DNA of 64,000 nt from Halichondria panicea (GCF_963675165.1 NC_087377.1:15868198-15932197); one strand, 5' to 3'. Positions 1 through 12,193 are shown, counted from the first letter of the stretch. Numbers and translations are program-made. The notes: generated by a model not told the origin, from the sequence alone.

Positions 1-3000
1 AGCTCTGAGCAAGTGGTCAAACTATTTGTCTGTATTGGTGGAGGCTGAAGACATGAGTCCATGGACAGGGACTACTGAGGAACCTTCATCAAGAACATTA
101 ACAAGGTACAGTTATTCATAAATATTAAATTACAAAGCGAGAGGTCATTTCTTTTTGGAGGTTGAGAAAAATTCCTGGTGTCGCATATTTAGAGGGTTGC
201 ATCTAATTGGAGGTTACTCTACTATCCTCGATTATACGATGCTTAAAATTATATTGTTTTTAGCGGCCTGGAATCGATCGAGGCTGTGGTTTGACCTCTA
301 TTTAGGATGCGACATAAAAAAATAATTGTCACACACAGCAGTCGCTACTTTTAGAGGTCAGAATATTACCTAAGATCGAGGGTGTCGCATATTTGGAGGG
401 TGGCCTTAAATTGAACAAGTACGGTACTTGTGTATAATGTGTAGTTGGTTATAATGTGGGCCCTAACTTTGGTCTTGTGCATGATACCCAGGTATGTACC
501 CACACAGAGTTCACACCAAGTAACATAAAAGCAAACACTTAAAAACTGTTTTAATACAGAGATACTACACATAGGAACAGAGCCGACCGACGTGGAGACG
601 GTTACTATCGCTACTGAAGAGGTGGTACCCAGTTCACAGTTTGAGATAGAGATAAGTCAGAGTGATGATGGGGAGAGTGTGGAGCAGCTACAGGCCAGTG
701 ACTTGGGCCCTAACTTTGGCCTGTGCATGATACCCAGGTAACACACACACACACAGTTCATACCAAGTAACATATAAAAACTAGCACTTAAAAACGCTTT
801 TTTAAAGGTATCCGGCTTCTAAGACGTTTCGTTTTCGTATTATTTTCGCTTTCGTATTACATGGTTAGAATTTGCATGATGGTAACTACCTCCCAAATAA
901 CAAACACACACACACACACACACACACACTTGTTGTTCCCGCCCACTCACACAGGAGGTCCACACGCTAACTAGCGATGATGGTTTGCCCTCTGACATGA
1001 CCTCTGAGGATGGCTCCACCCTCAATGCTAATAGGCCACGCCCTCATCCAGATGCAGCAAGGTGGACAGACCACCTCATCACTAGGAGCACCTCATCTGG
1101 TTCAGAGTCTGGCCAAAATGGTGAGTAATGGAGGCCAAATTTATCAGTGTGACGATACATTTTTTGGGGCAAATCCAAAAGTTATAGGCTTCGATAAGTT
1201 ATCCAAGTGCTTGTACTTACTAATTACATGTAGAACCATGAGTATTATTGCTAATGTTTGATATAAAATAATTATAAAATAAGGTTTCTTGGAAGTGGTG
1301 TTGAAAAATAGTCAGTTTTTACTATGTTGTTGTGTGTGTTGAGGTCCTCTGTATGTGATGATCCCACCATCCAGTAGTGCTGAGATACTGCATGCAATGG
1401 GTCGACCTATAGCACCCAAGATGAGAGGGATATCAACTATGGATTATCACACGGCCGACCCCATCGTTCAAATGCAGTTGTGAGTACACAGTTCATGTGA
1501 TTGCCTACCTCTGCATAACATGTATGACAGTATGTTAGGAAAAGCATCATTCTTGCTACATACACAGGGTTCTGCCTACAGTGGTCGTTTAGGTAAGCTG
1601 CGACCACCACTAGGTATTTTCCGACCACCACTTAGCCTTTCCGACCACTGCTTTACATTCTACAAGTACTGGCTAGTCCAGTTTAGCTGCTAGTCTTCGC
1701 TTACCAGTTTTACTGTCTTGATGTGCCTTATATAGAGCTAACTATTAATTGAACTCTACTGCATGACCAGAACAATTAATTGAAGCTGCAGCATGGCTTT
1801 GTTGAGTTCGAGGAGTACTGCAGCTAGCTAGCTAGCTATACTCTGCTTTAAAACAGGGAGTTGGACCACCTGCTAAGGAAAAGACAAGCTAGAGAGTGAG
1901 CAACTGGGTGCAGTTAACACTTCCAAGTACTGATTATGACCCGGCCTGTGATGAAGAAATCTTAGTATAGCACCATACTGTACTGATGCAAGTACAACAA
2001 TGTACATATATAATTATGTCAGCTACAGTACCCATCAATAAAAAGTTCCCGTTCCGTTTGCGTAAAACGCACAATTCCGGTTTAAACGCATAAAAAAAAA
2101 CCGCATAGTTGAACACATTGTATTATGCAAAACGCTACCGTTTTCACGCATGTGCAGAAAAATTGCTGAGTAAGCAGATTCGTTAACTTGTGATCGTGCG
2201 TACAGTGTAGCAGTAGCTAGCTAGCTAGCTTGTGTACTACAGTATAGCTGATTGTCTAGCGCTTTAATCCTCTTAGTTAGCTTATAGGTGCTATTTTGCA
2301 ACAGTGGACCGTTTCCCCAGTTGTTCTCGGTCTCGCATCAGCCCCAAGACTAAGTTGCCCTCCATGCAAGTTATTTGTGACTTGGAATGACCGTTTTTGA
2401 AGACCATCGTCTCTTCTCCAGTATGTCTGACTGCATACTTTATAATAACTAGCTAGCTAGCTCATTGTACTACAAATCATACAGTATCATTGTCAGGGTT
2501 CTATCTAGAAGAAATATTTTTAGGGGGGGGGGGGGGGGGGAGATATTTTGTGGGGGGAAGCCTAAGGGGGGTCCAGGGGTCCTCCCCCGGAAAATTTTTT
2601 ATTCTAGATGGCCAGATACGCAATTTGAGCCCAATAAGGTGGAAGGTTTGGGGGGGGGGAAGTTGGATAGTTTGGGGGGGGGAAGTTGGGTAGTTTGGGG
2701 GGGAAGCTTCCCCCCTGCCCCCCCCACTAGATAGAACCCTGATTGTGTAAGTAATTTCAATTTTTCATGATGACGTCACCATTTTAATTTATAATGAGAA
2801 ATTGGTCGCGTTGTGCATCCAGTTTAACGCTACCGTTTATACGTGCGTTTTTAGAAACGGAACGGAAACTTTTTATTGATGTGTACTGTATATACTTACA
2901 TGGCTTACAACACATGCTTGTTCAAATTTGTGTCCCCCATCATTTTTAACCACCTCTCAAAATTCCTAGCAGAACCCTGCATACCGTATTACTAGAATAC

Positions 3001-4318
3001 TTTGCTGTTGGTGAAAAACCTTTGCGAATCAGCCAAATCGGCAACCCTTTGCGATCTAACTATTGCGTTCTGGCAAGGATCGTGTGTATTTACCCAAAAT
3101 TAGGTTTTGCAATTTTATTGTTTAAAAATTTGCATAATTATGCTCGTAAAACATTCTAGTAATACAGTAACTGTGAGGAGTGTTGTTATTATGGTGGTTG
3201 GTTTGCAGGTCTGGGGATATGGCCACCAACAGGGAAGCTCAGAGGAAAGCTACACACAATGAAGGTGATGCAAATTCAATACTGAAAGTTAGAAGTGTAC
3301 AACAGATGTACATGTACGTACGTGGTCATAATCAAATAGAAGCATTTCCCACAAAGTACAGTTACGAAGCTTTAACATCAAATCTGCCACTTTCAAAACT
3401 AATAACTTATTTGTTGTGTAGAGGCTATCTAATGCTGTAAACGCATTATTGTCCATCTTAATTATTAATTATGCCTTGGTTTTTATACTGTACAGTAGGT
3501 GTACGTGTGTGTGTGTGAGGTCAAGGTTCATTCATTTTGCCAATTGGCTCAGCTTCATTGTACATGTCCTAAACACGATGATTACCAGTTGTTGTTGTTC
3601 TTCCCACGCCCAGTTGAGCGTCGGCGTCGGGACAGGATCAACGAGCTCATCAAGGTACTGGCTCAGATAGTGCCTGCTTGTCAGAAGAAAGACGCAACTG
3701 CTGGTTCCATTGTCGGGGTGAGTGTGTGTACTAAAGTACTATTGGAAAAACCATCGAAATATCTACTAACTTGGTTTTTTTAAAGAGTAAAATTACTATT
3801 ATTGCTAAGCATGCATTAGTGTAGAGCCCAGTGTTACGTTAGTTACTAGTAGCATAGAATCCAGCAGAGTTCATCGTATATAACACATGTAGTTAGTTGC
3901 TCATAAAGTAAAATTGCTATTTTTTAACAGCAACTAAGCATGTTTTTTTGTTATCTCCACGTACATGTCTCACCCTCACGTCATGTTTCCCTGGCTTCAG
4001 TATGTGTACAGCAAGGGAACGGTACTGGACAAGACAGTGGACTACTTGAAAGAGCTCGTGTTTCAAAACGAACAACTCACAGCCAGTGCCAAAATCGCAG
4101 AGAAATCAACCAAAGCTTTGAACCAAATCCTAGTCCTAGAGAAAGAGAACGCATTTCTTCGAGCACAGATTATCCAGTTCGGAATCGATGGAGCTGCCTC
4201 CTCTGGTCAGAAGCAACCTAACCAGCAACTTCTAAACTCTCCTCTGGCCAGAATCTCTCCTTCACTTACTATAGCTACATTGTCAGTATTATTATGTATA
4301 CATAGTTTTTATACATGA
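1..4318 (+). pseudogene. USF-like bHLH-leucine zipper gene, copy A (frameshifted upstream, bHLH-ZIP intact)
   Basis: Candidate exons are 53-105, 560-737, 955-1120, 1344-1479, 3209-3264, 3614-3717 and 4001-4318; the window starts within exon 1. Exon 1344-1479 encodes the USF-specific region (PLYVMIPPSS ... RPIAPK). Exon 3209-3264 gives REAQRKATHNE, 3614-3717 gives VERRRRDRINEL and the first helix, and 4001-4318 gives helix 2 plus a leucine zipper (LKELVFQNEQL ... LEKENAFLRAQI). The last four exons join in frame. USF factors bind CACGTG E-boxes as dimers in the nucleus; that is family knowledge. Two lesions sit upstream: exon 560-737 reads GGCCTGTGC where copy B has GGCCTTGTGC, and exon 955-1120 reads GCTAATAGG for GCTATAGG. 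The first shift meets TAA just inside the next exon. Exon 1 also joins exon 2 out of phase, so the true start is unclear. A truncated protein from an internal start is possible. Confidence 0.75.
1565..2979. mobile_element. Nested TIR elements in USF copy A intron
   Basis: The element begins CAGGGTTCTGCCTA and ends CTAGCAGAACCCTG, flanked by CATACA and CATACC; the insertion-free sequence in copy E reads CATACAGTATTAC. Inside lies a second inverted pair (about 2028-2065 with about 2855-2890, around CAATAAAAAGTTCCC). Within that, 2493-2742 is a third element with TIR TCAGGGTTCTATCTAG and G-rich contents. No transposase is visible, so all three look non-autonomous. The outer and innermost termini are related (CAGGGTTCT), which is hAT-like in style. 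Confidence 0.7.
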
Positions 4319-4487
4319 TATTTGTGTTATTGAACCCGAGCATAATAAATTTAGAAAAAATGTTGTGAACATAGCTACGCCCATTATAATTATGTGCAGT
4401 CTAGCCTCCATCTCAAGCCGCACTTCCTAGAAAGTTGGCCTGGTAGTATAGACTGCTTGGGCATGCGCTAACCATTAGCTACTGAAC

Positions 4488-5354
4488 ATGAAACTGCTGA
4501 TGATGAACCTTTATCGAGAACAAGGTACGTGCATGTGTATAATGTGTAGTTATGCAGTGCAATGAGTTGACTGTGTACTATTGAATGTACAGTACACAGA
4601 ATGGGAACCTAGCATGCTTACTAGTCTGTATGTACATGCACTTGTATACAAGGTATGCTTCAATGTATGCAGTTTAGGTGTGTACAGGGAAACGTGTGTC
4701 AATTGAGAACACTAGCTCACAATATTTGTACATGACATTGTACAGTACGTGTACCAGACCCTTCATCACACTACCAGTTTGAATGTGTCCATGTGTTGTT
4801 TATCCTGGCTACAGGACACTGCCGAGGGTAGCACTTCAGTGCTCTAGTTCTAATTGTAGATTGACTGATCGATTTGTCTTCTGTACTATTGTTTGATTTT
4901 TCCGCCCCTCATCTTTTCCGGCCTCCACTTATGCGGCCATTTTGCAGCCCGGCCAAGTGTTGAGGAGACAAGAAGAGGCACTGAGAATGGAGGTAGAGGT
5001 ACAGAGTACATTAGCTGGAAAATGCATTTGTGTCATACTTTGTAGAGTCCCTTAAAGTCATTCAAGGTCAGCTATAGTGTGTCCTATTTGAAGGTGTGCA
5101 ATGTACAATCATGTACGACCCCCCCCCCCCACACACACACACCTTTAGGCCTACTATGCTGCTAAGAAAGAGAGGGGCCTCACGTAAACTGGCCACTCAG
5201 TGTGACTATGACCATGTGACTCTTTAACCCCTCAGTTCCCGAGCCCCACCCCTCACTGTCTGACTCGGAAGAGGAGATAGTCTTTGGATTCTGGGAGAAG
5301 GCGTCCACCCTACCCTCGGACAAGACCCCAACCAAGGACCTGAACTTGTTATGA
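4488..5354 (+). pseudogene. Gene X tail, copy A (unidentified gene)
   Basis: I do not recognise this gene. Its 3' end recurs five times in the window. Here a possible first exon (4488-4524, MKLLMMNL) precedes an exon around 4930-5010 (FQPGQVLRRQEEALRMEVE in one frame) and a terminal exon 5236-5354 ending DKTPTKDLNLL and stop, with an acidic stretch SDSEEEI. In copy A the acceptor before the middle exon reads CCAC instead of the CCAG of other copies. Reading phase between middle and last exon does not give a single clean frame, so this may be a relic or may lack a linking exon. It ends about 200 nt from the convergent stop of gene 1. Confidence 0.4.
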
Positions 5355-5557
5355 GACTGTTACATATTATTTTGTCTGTTTTTGTACTATTTTCTGGCAA
5401 TGTAATTATGTATGTACCACTTCATGTCATCATAATAACTATAATTATATGCGATAAAATTCGATCTGTTGCAACTTAATTTTCTCAACATGATAAAAAA
5501 AATATCAATATCGTTATAAACTCATCGCACAATTAAAGAGAAACAATAACAAAATAA

Positions 5558-8283
5558 CTAATTAGCACTTATAGAGAAGAAATAAACGGTTTGAGTATAT
5601 GCACTTGTCCGTTCTCCGGCTACAATGACCTCTCCACTAGGAAGTACTGAGCATGTGCAGTAGTATCGTGCAGTAGGCAGGTCTCCCACTTTCACCCACC
5701 TCCTGGTGTCAGGCTGGTAGAGGTGGATCGATGATCTTGGGTTGCGTCTGTCGTCTCGTCCACCAACGGCTAATAGTGACCTCCCAATACTGAGAGGAAC
5801 TGACCACACGAATGGTACTTCCTGTAAGGTCTGCCAGAGAGTGGGTGTGTCCAGGTTCGAATGGGCCTTTGCAATCAGTTCATTGAGGTCGACGTGGTGC
5901 ACTGTCTTGGTTGCATACCCAGTGTGATCGTCCCCTCCCATTAGGTAGAGGGTGTTTCCTATGAGAGTCGATTTAAGTCCTGATCGTGGGTTAGGTAGTG
6001 ACTGAGCAATGTACCATCTTCTCGATGCCACGTCCAACACCTCCACAGAGGAGGTAGGTTCTTCATTACTCCCACCAGCTACAATGATGTGGTTGTTGAA
6101 GGAGACAGCTGTTGAGGAATGACGAGCAATGTTCATTGGTGGGTACGGGTGAGTCCATTCCCCTGACCCAAACACTGCAAGTTGATTGGTGTGTTCGTTG
6201 TTTCTTGAATCAAGTCCTCCCACCAGCACTAGTTGATTAGCGAGTGATGTCATAGCGAACCACTTGGCAGTGTACTCTGGTAGTTTGGTCCATTGATCTT
6301 GCTCGAGCTTCATCACTGTACACCTATTACGATCATCGCCTGCATCACCTCCACCAACATATACTGCGTCACCGATAACAACACTCTGTACCGTGTAGCC
6401 CATTTGAATTGGCATGTCTTTTCCTTTTCTCCATTTCAGAGTGAGTGGAGGTCTCAACTCTCTGGGAGGGGGACCCTGAATAATGAAGAGTGTAATTAGG
6501 ATAGTGTCTACTAACAAGCGAGTGTTACTTGTAGCAATAATTGCATGCACACTAAATCACTTTCTCTAATTAGCTTAAGAAGCCACGCCCACCAGTCTAA
6601 TAGAATGTACAGTACGATTATAAGAGATCAAAGCTTCTACTATAGCTCTGCAATAATATAATGGTGCATTTCGTCTCACCTGTCTCTGCTGTTGAATGAT
6701 GGCGTCTCTCCTGACCAGCTCAGCATCTTTGTGCTCAACCTGTTCCCTGTGTGCCTGTACAGAGGAACGTTGGTGAATTTTGAATTAAAACACAGACGTG
6801 AATATCATTAGTGGAAATTCTACAACAGAACGAGACAATCTTCACTAAAGGAAGTACATAATTATAGGCACACTCAAACGGATGTGTAGTTACGGCTTAA
6901 CACATGAGACAGCATCCATGCATGTTAAGGTACAATACTATTGTTGCTGTGGGAATCTCATTATCACACTACATGTACGCACCTTCTTGACTTGTTCAGT
7001 GTCCTTTGACTCCTTCTTTGTTGCCTCCACTGGGTCCGAGCCACTTTTCAGGTCAACATCTGCAGTCAAGTTATTATCTGGTTGAGTGTCCTCCCGAGGT
7101 TGTATCTGTAGAAACTTCACTAGATGATCAATTTCTCTGGGTTGAACTTCAAACTGTTCTTGTTGAGGAGTGGTCACTTCTTCTAGTCCATAAACTTGCT
7201 CAGCTTGAAGCCGATCGATAGATGCTTGTGAATGAGTGTCTTTCTCAGATACTTGATGTAAAAGTTGATTTACTTGAGTGTCCTTGGACTCCCTCTTTGT
7301 TGCCTCCACTGTGTCAGAGTCGCTTGTCAGTGAAGCATCTAAAGTAAAAGTTAAATCTTCAATAAGGAACTTTTTCCGAATAAAATTTCGGAATCGTACA
7401 AGACACAATTGACTCACAAATTATTTGCGGTAAAATGTAAAACACATTAATTATTTAATTAACTCACAGATGTCCCTGGCAGATGGTCTCCTCCTCATGT
7501 CTTCTTGCAAACAACTGTCGATAAGCTTCCTCAACCTGTGTGTGTGAGGGACCTGGGCAACATGGTCTAATCGATCTTCCACAGATTTGACTGTCTTCAG
7601 CTTGCAAACGATCTGTACCATAATCGCCCCAAGGGAAAACACATCCACGCTATTATCGTAAGTCTCCTTGTCCAATCGAATAGCCTCGAGAGGTAGATAC
7701 CCCATACGGTGACCAATGGCTGTGAGGGTGTGGCTAAGCTTGGAGGGATCGTATAGCCGTGACATGCCAAAGTCGGATATCTTTGCGACAGGCACTGGTC
7801 GTGTAAGCTTCAGCAAGACGTTATCACCACAGAGGTCACGGTGGATAATCTGCTTGCTGTGAATGTAGGCCAGACCACAAGCCATGTCTTTGGACAGGCT
7901 AATTTCACATTCGCTAGTGATAGACTCTTCATCAAGGCCGGAGAAATAGGATCTCAGATTGCAATCCATCAGCTCAACAACGAGGATTGTACCACCTGAT
8001 TTGGGGTGCTTGGCAGTCGACAAATACAGAACAACGTTTGGGTGCTGGAGTGACTGGAGATACTCACACTCACGATCAAATGCTTTGCTGGCTTCTTCAC
8101 TTTTACCGGCTGGGAAACCTGTCTGCATTTCTACAGCCTCGTAAATCAGAAGTTTGACCGCACAAATCTCGCTCCTGTAGCTGCCTTTGAAGACTGCTCC
8201 AAATGCACCTTTACCGAGAGGTTCGTCTAAGAAAACAGTCAAATCATCGTTGATCTTCTGGCGGTTTTGGTCAACTGTAAAAC

Positions 8284-8339
<56 letters not shown>

Positions 8340-8741
8340 GGGGGGGGGTGAATATTATAGCAGCTAACGAACTAAGCATTATGACTGTATGATTCCTGTG
8401 CTGAGCTAGTGCTTACCCTCTGACTTCACATCAGTAGGATTGCTTGCATCAGTAGACTGTAGATGATTTTTCTCGATGGTCCTGGCTATGTCACTGTGGC
8501 CCACAATAGGACTTGACAAAGCTTTGACAACATCTTCCCAGCTTCTCTCACCACCTTTCAGCCATTCTTTCAAACCCTCACGATAGCATTCATCAGGATT
8601 GTCTCGCCATTTCGTACCAATACTGTCGATGGTATCCGAGGGTACGTCAAGAATAAGCAAGATGTTTCGCCACTTAATTCGAGCATCAAACGTGACGAGG
8701 TACAATTTCTTTAGATCTGCTATTGTGAGATAGTCAGACAT
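5558..8741 (-). CDS. Death domain - protein kinase - kelch protein, gene 1 (intact)
   Basis: Five exons join in frame for 826 aa: 8741-8417, 8274-7468, 7338-6983, 6754-6680 and 6475-5558. The start MSDYLT is conserved in genes 2 and 4. Residues 1-108 form a Death-fold domain (RIKWRNILLIL, CYREGLKEWL). The kinase is at about 120-377, with glycine loop GKGAFGAV, Lys149 in CAVKLL, HRDLCGDN (Asp255, Asn260), DFG Asp276 and PLEA in place of APE. All catalytic residues are present, so an active TKL or tyrosine-like kinase is likely. Residues 378-496 are an acidic linker with two related units. A 25-residue charged coil (497-521) follows, then a kelch propeller (522-826) with VGG/AGG repeats. No signal peptide or membrane segment is seen, so it is probably a cytosolic adaptor kinase acting through Death-domain partners and a kelch-bound ligand. 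That role is inferred. The last kelch motif reads AGE rather than AGG. Confidence 0.88.
8286..8347. repeat. (TG)n microsatellite in intron 1 of gene 1
   Basis: About 25 TG dinucleotides followed by a G run lie between the Death and kinase exons. The same tract is present at 48417-48446 (gene 4) and 56987-57058 (gene 5) but is absent in gene 2, whose intron is only 58 nt. It marks genes 1, 4 and 5 as a subgroup. Confidence 0.9.
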
Positions 8742-8981
8742 CTTCTCTGTTGAGTGTGGAATAAGATAAGCAATGATATTGAAGGTCATGTAATTATGTA
8801 TCAATATTTGGTGTGTGCAAATTATATCATCAAAACCATGTATATGCAGAAAATAAAACAGTGCTGTCTGCACTTACTGATAATAATCCAGAGCTACAGT
8901 ATCTTCACAGCTTGATACCAGGCACGATACAGAAATACAGGACACAGCTAGCTCAGCTACAACATTAACAAGATCAGACCC

Positions 8982-10051
8982 GTTGTCATAAAATTTTAGG
9001 CCCCCCATGAGATTGGGCCCCCCCGGGCCTAGAATTTTAACATTTTAGGCCCCCTCTTAAAATTTTAGGCCCCCCATTAACAGCACAACAGCGGTAACAT
9101 TATGTGACAGTGCATTCTCAAAATACACCAATACAGTCTTCTCTATGGTCTTCACAGTCTATGCAGTGCCAGTTACTGAATGCAGCTCTCCTCACACACA
9201 CACATTTCATGCATGTACAGTAGTATACCACTGGTCTCACAGCCATCACACTGCACCATGTCATTCTATGAATCAGGCCTCATGCAGCACGAAGCACATA
9301 GGTGCCAACTGTCCCGAATTGGTCAGGACTGTCCAAGATTACCATTGTTCCGAAAGGAAACTGCTATTGTGATTCCACCATGATACAACAGTTCCTCTCT
9401 TGACTTCTATCTGTGATTCCACATTACTTGAGAGCTGAGCCAGTGATGCTATTGGAGCATCCCCACAACAATTTACATCTTCTATGTATAGGAAAACATG
9501 GAGGAAGATATGAATTGTTGTCTTTGCACTGAAATTGTGGGTTTTATACTTTTTTGTCCTGAAATTTGGCTGAGAAAGTAAGCACGAAGTTGCAAATATG
9601 GCGATAGCTATACAACAACATCGATTGTCTTACAAGCAGATCCAACATTGCAGAGCTGCATCAAAGCATTTAACTCTTATAGGTAAAGCATGAGTAACTT
9701 GAAAGGTAAATCTTCCTTCACTTTGAATTCCATGATAGAATAATAATGCAAACATTTTTGCTACTTTGATACAGAGTCTTTGCATGCATGCATGCAGTCT
9801 CTTTGATGCTTTGTCAACTAATAGAGCTAACCTTACCATACTATTATATCTCTTTGACTTCGTTCTATCGTGCAGAAAAGGATAGCAGAAGAGGGGGGCC
9901 TAATCTCACAGTGGGGGGCCTAGAATGTTAACAGTTTGGACCCCCTGGGGGGCCTAAACTGTTAACATTCTAGGCCCGGGGGCTCAAAATTTTAAAATTC
10001 TAGGCCCGGGGGAGGCCTAAACATGGGGGGCCCAAAATTTTATGACACCGT
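8982..10051. mobile_element. TIR element with GGCCCCC-rich ends
   Basis: The left end reads GTCATAAAATTTTAGGCCCC and the right end is its near-perfect complement (GGGGGGCCCAAAATTTTATG). Subterminal copies of GGCCTAGAATGTTAACA occur at both ends. The element interrupts the divergent promoter between gene 1 and USF copy B; the same promoter in unit D is uninterrupted. No coding frame of note is seen inside. Confidence 0.75.
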
Positions 10052-10082
10052 ACCCACTCTCTCTGCAGAATGAACAATAGCT

Positions 10083-10113
10083 GTCACGTGCGATAACATT
10101 GCTAAACCACGTG
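10083..10113. promoter_or_regulatory. Paired E-boxes in the gene 1 / USF-B divergent promoter
   Basis: CACGTG occurs at 10085-10090 and 10108-10113, about 100 nt upstream of the USF exon 1 ATG. CACGTG is the canonical USF site. The spacing is the same in unit D. The 1-kb element at 8982-10051 now separates these boxes from the gene 1 start. Confidence 0.55.
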
Positions 10114-11054
10114 GCTGGTCTTTCACTTCCGAGAAGAAGTAATTGTGCTGTCAATTTTGAAGCTCTGAGCAAGTGGTCAAACTATTTGTCTGTATTGGTG
10201 GAGGCTGAAGACATGAGTCCATGGACAGGGACTACTGAGGAACCTTCATCAAGAACATTAACAAGGTACAGTTATTCATAAATATTAAATTACAAAGCGA
10301 GAGGTCATTTCTTTTTGGAGGTTGAGAAAAATTCCTGGTGTCGCATATTTAGAGGGTTGCATCTAATTGGAGGTTACTCTACTATCCTCGATTATAGGCT
10401 GCTCAAAATTATATTGTTTCTAGCGGCCTGGAATCGAGGCTGTGGTTTGACCTCTATTTAGGACGCCACATAAAAAAAATAATTGTCACACGCAGCAGTC
10501 GCTACTTTTAGAGGTCAGAAAATTACCTAAGATCGAGGGTGTCGCATATTTGGAGGGTCGCCTTAAATTGAACAAGTACGGTACTTGTGTATAATGTGTA
10601 GTTGGTTATAATGTGGGCCCTAACTTTGGTCTTGTGCTTGATACCCAGGTATGTACCCACACAGAGTTCACACCAAGTAACATAAAAGCAAACACTTAAA
10701 AACTGTTTTAATACAGAGATACTACACGTAGGGACAGAGCCGACCGACGTGGAGACGGTTACTATCGCTACTGAAGAGGTGGTACCCAGTTCACAGTTTG
10801 AGATAGAGATAAGTCAGAGTGATGATGGGGAGAGTGTGGAGCAGCTACAGGCCAGTGACTTGGGCCCTAACTTTGGCCTTGTGCATGATACCCAGGTAAC
10901 ACACACACACACAGTTCACACCAAGTAACATATAAAAACTAGCACTTAAAAACGCTTTTTTAAAGGTCTCCTAGGACGTTTCGTTTTCGTACTATTTTTG
11001 CTTTCGTATTACATAGTTAGAATTTGCATGATGGTAACTACCTCCCAAATAACG

Positions 11055-11088
<34 letters not shown>

Positions 11089-11648
11089 TGTTGTTCCCGC
11101 CCACTCACACAGGAGATCCACACGCTCACTAGCGATGATGGTTTGCCCTCTGACATGACCTCTGAGGATGACTCCACCCTCAACGCTATAGGCCACGCCC
11201 TCATCCAGATGCAGCAAGGTGGACAGACCACCCCCTCATCTCAGTTCCTCATCACTAGGAGCACCTCATCTGGTTCAGAGTCTGGCCAAAAATTAATGGT
11301 GAATAAAGAATACCAAATTTATCAGTGTGACGATTGCTTTTTTGCCAAATCCAAAAGTTATAGGCCTCGATAAGTTATCCAAGTGCTTGTACGTACTAAT
11401 TACATGTAGAACCATGAGTATTATTGCTAATGTTTGATATAAAATAATTATAAAATAAGGTTTCTTGGAAGTGGTGTTGAAAAATAGTCAGTTTTTACTA
11501 TGTTGTTGTGTGTGTTGAGGTCCTCTGTATGTGATGATCCCACCATCCAGTAGTGCTGAGATACTGCATGCAATGGGTCGACCTATAGCACCCAAGATGA
11601 GCAGGATATCAACTATGGATTATCACACGGCCGACCCCATCGTTCAAA

Positions 11649-12193
11649 CTCAGGTATATTAAGGACTGGGACCTTCAATTATTGCTGAATCAGCTAAAAC
11701 GCAACCACGCCCACGATTTTTAATATGTTTTGTGTGTAAAAATTTTGTGCAGCTACTTATCTTTTTTAGTTCTAAAAACGGTGTTCTAAACCTTCCTTTT
11801 AGCTCTTAATTCTTAGTGTAGTAGGTAGTTCAAAGGCTTAAGCAGACATATCCGCTGGGAGAGAGCATCATGTTCTATTTAGAGTAAGTCATTAGCCTAT
11901 AAAAATAAAAATGTCACTTATTGTCAGCTGTAAGACTAAGTTTTGTGCAAAATCTCACCTTTGGCCAAAGAAGTGGCTCTCTCCCAGCAGATATGTCTGC
12001 TTAAGCCTTTGAACTACCTACTACACTAAGAATTAAGAGCTAAAAGGAAGGTTTAGAACACCATTTTTAGAACTAAAAAAGATTAGTAGCTGCACAAAAT
12101 TTTTACACACAAAACATATTAAAAATCGTGGGCGTGGCTGCGTTTTAGCTGATTCAGCAATAATTGAAGGTCCCAGTCCTTAATATACCTGAG
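11649..12193. mobile_element. 545-bp foldback (long-inverted-repeat) element
   Basis: The arms begin CTCAGGTATATTAAGGACTG and end with its exact complement; each arm is roughly 220 nt with a central unpaired region of about 100 nt (around 11870-11975). A 2-bp AA target duplication is suggested (11647-11648 and 12194-12195), since uninterrupted copies read CAAATGCAG at this site. No coding capacity. It sits inside a coding exon, so the insertion postdates the duplication that made copy B. Confidence 0.88.

Larger units (their letters stand above)
1..5480. repeat. Segmental duplication, partner 49233-54590
   Basis: The two intervals align almost base for base from GCTCTGAGCAAGTGGTCAAA (position 2 and about 49235) through USF and gene X to the sequence beyond the gene X stop. 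Differences are scattered substitutions and small indels, plus changes inside the nested element. The copies share the two upstream USF frame lesions. Confidence 0.85.

Noticed and set aside
1437-1631. Minus-strand frame conserved at 1437-1631 and 50651-50845
   Set aside because: Antisense of the USF-specific-region exon plus transposon end; identity comes from the segmental duplication.
2515-2735. Glycine-rich plus-strand frames in the G-rich tract
   Set aside because: They lie inside the innermost nested element and vary in length with the homopolymer; no conservation in the partner copy.
8286-8347. Coding frame made of Cys-Val or His-Thr runs across TG/CA repeats
   Set aside because: Microsatellite in an intron between Death and kinase exons; the frame is a by-product of the dinucleotide.
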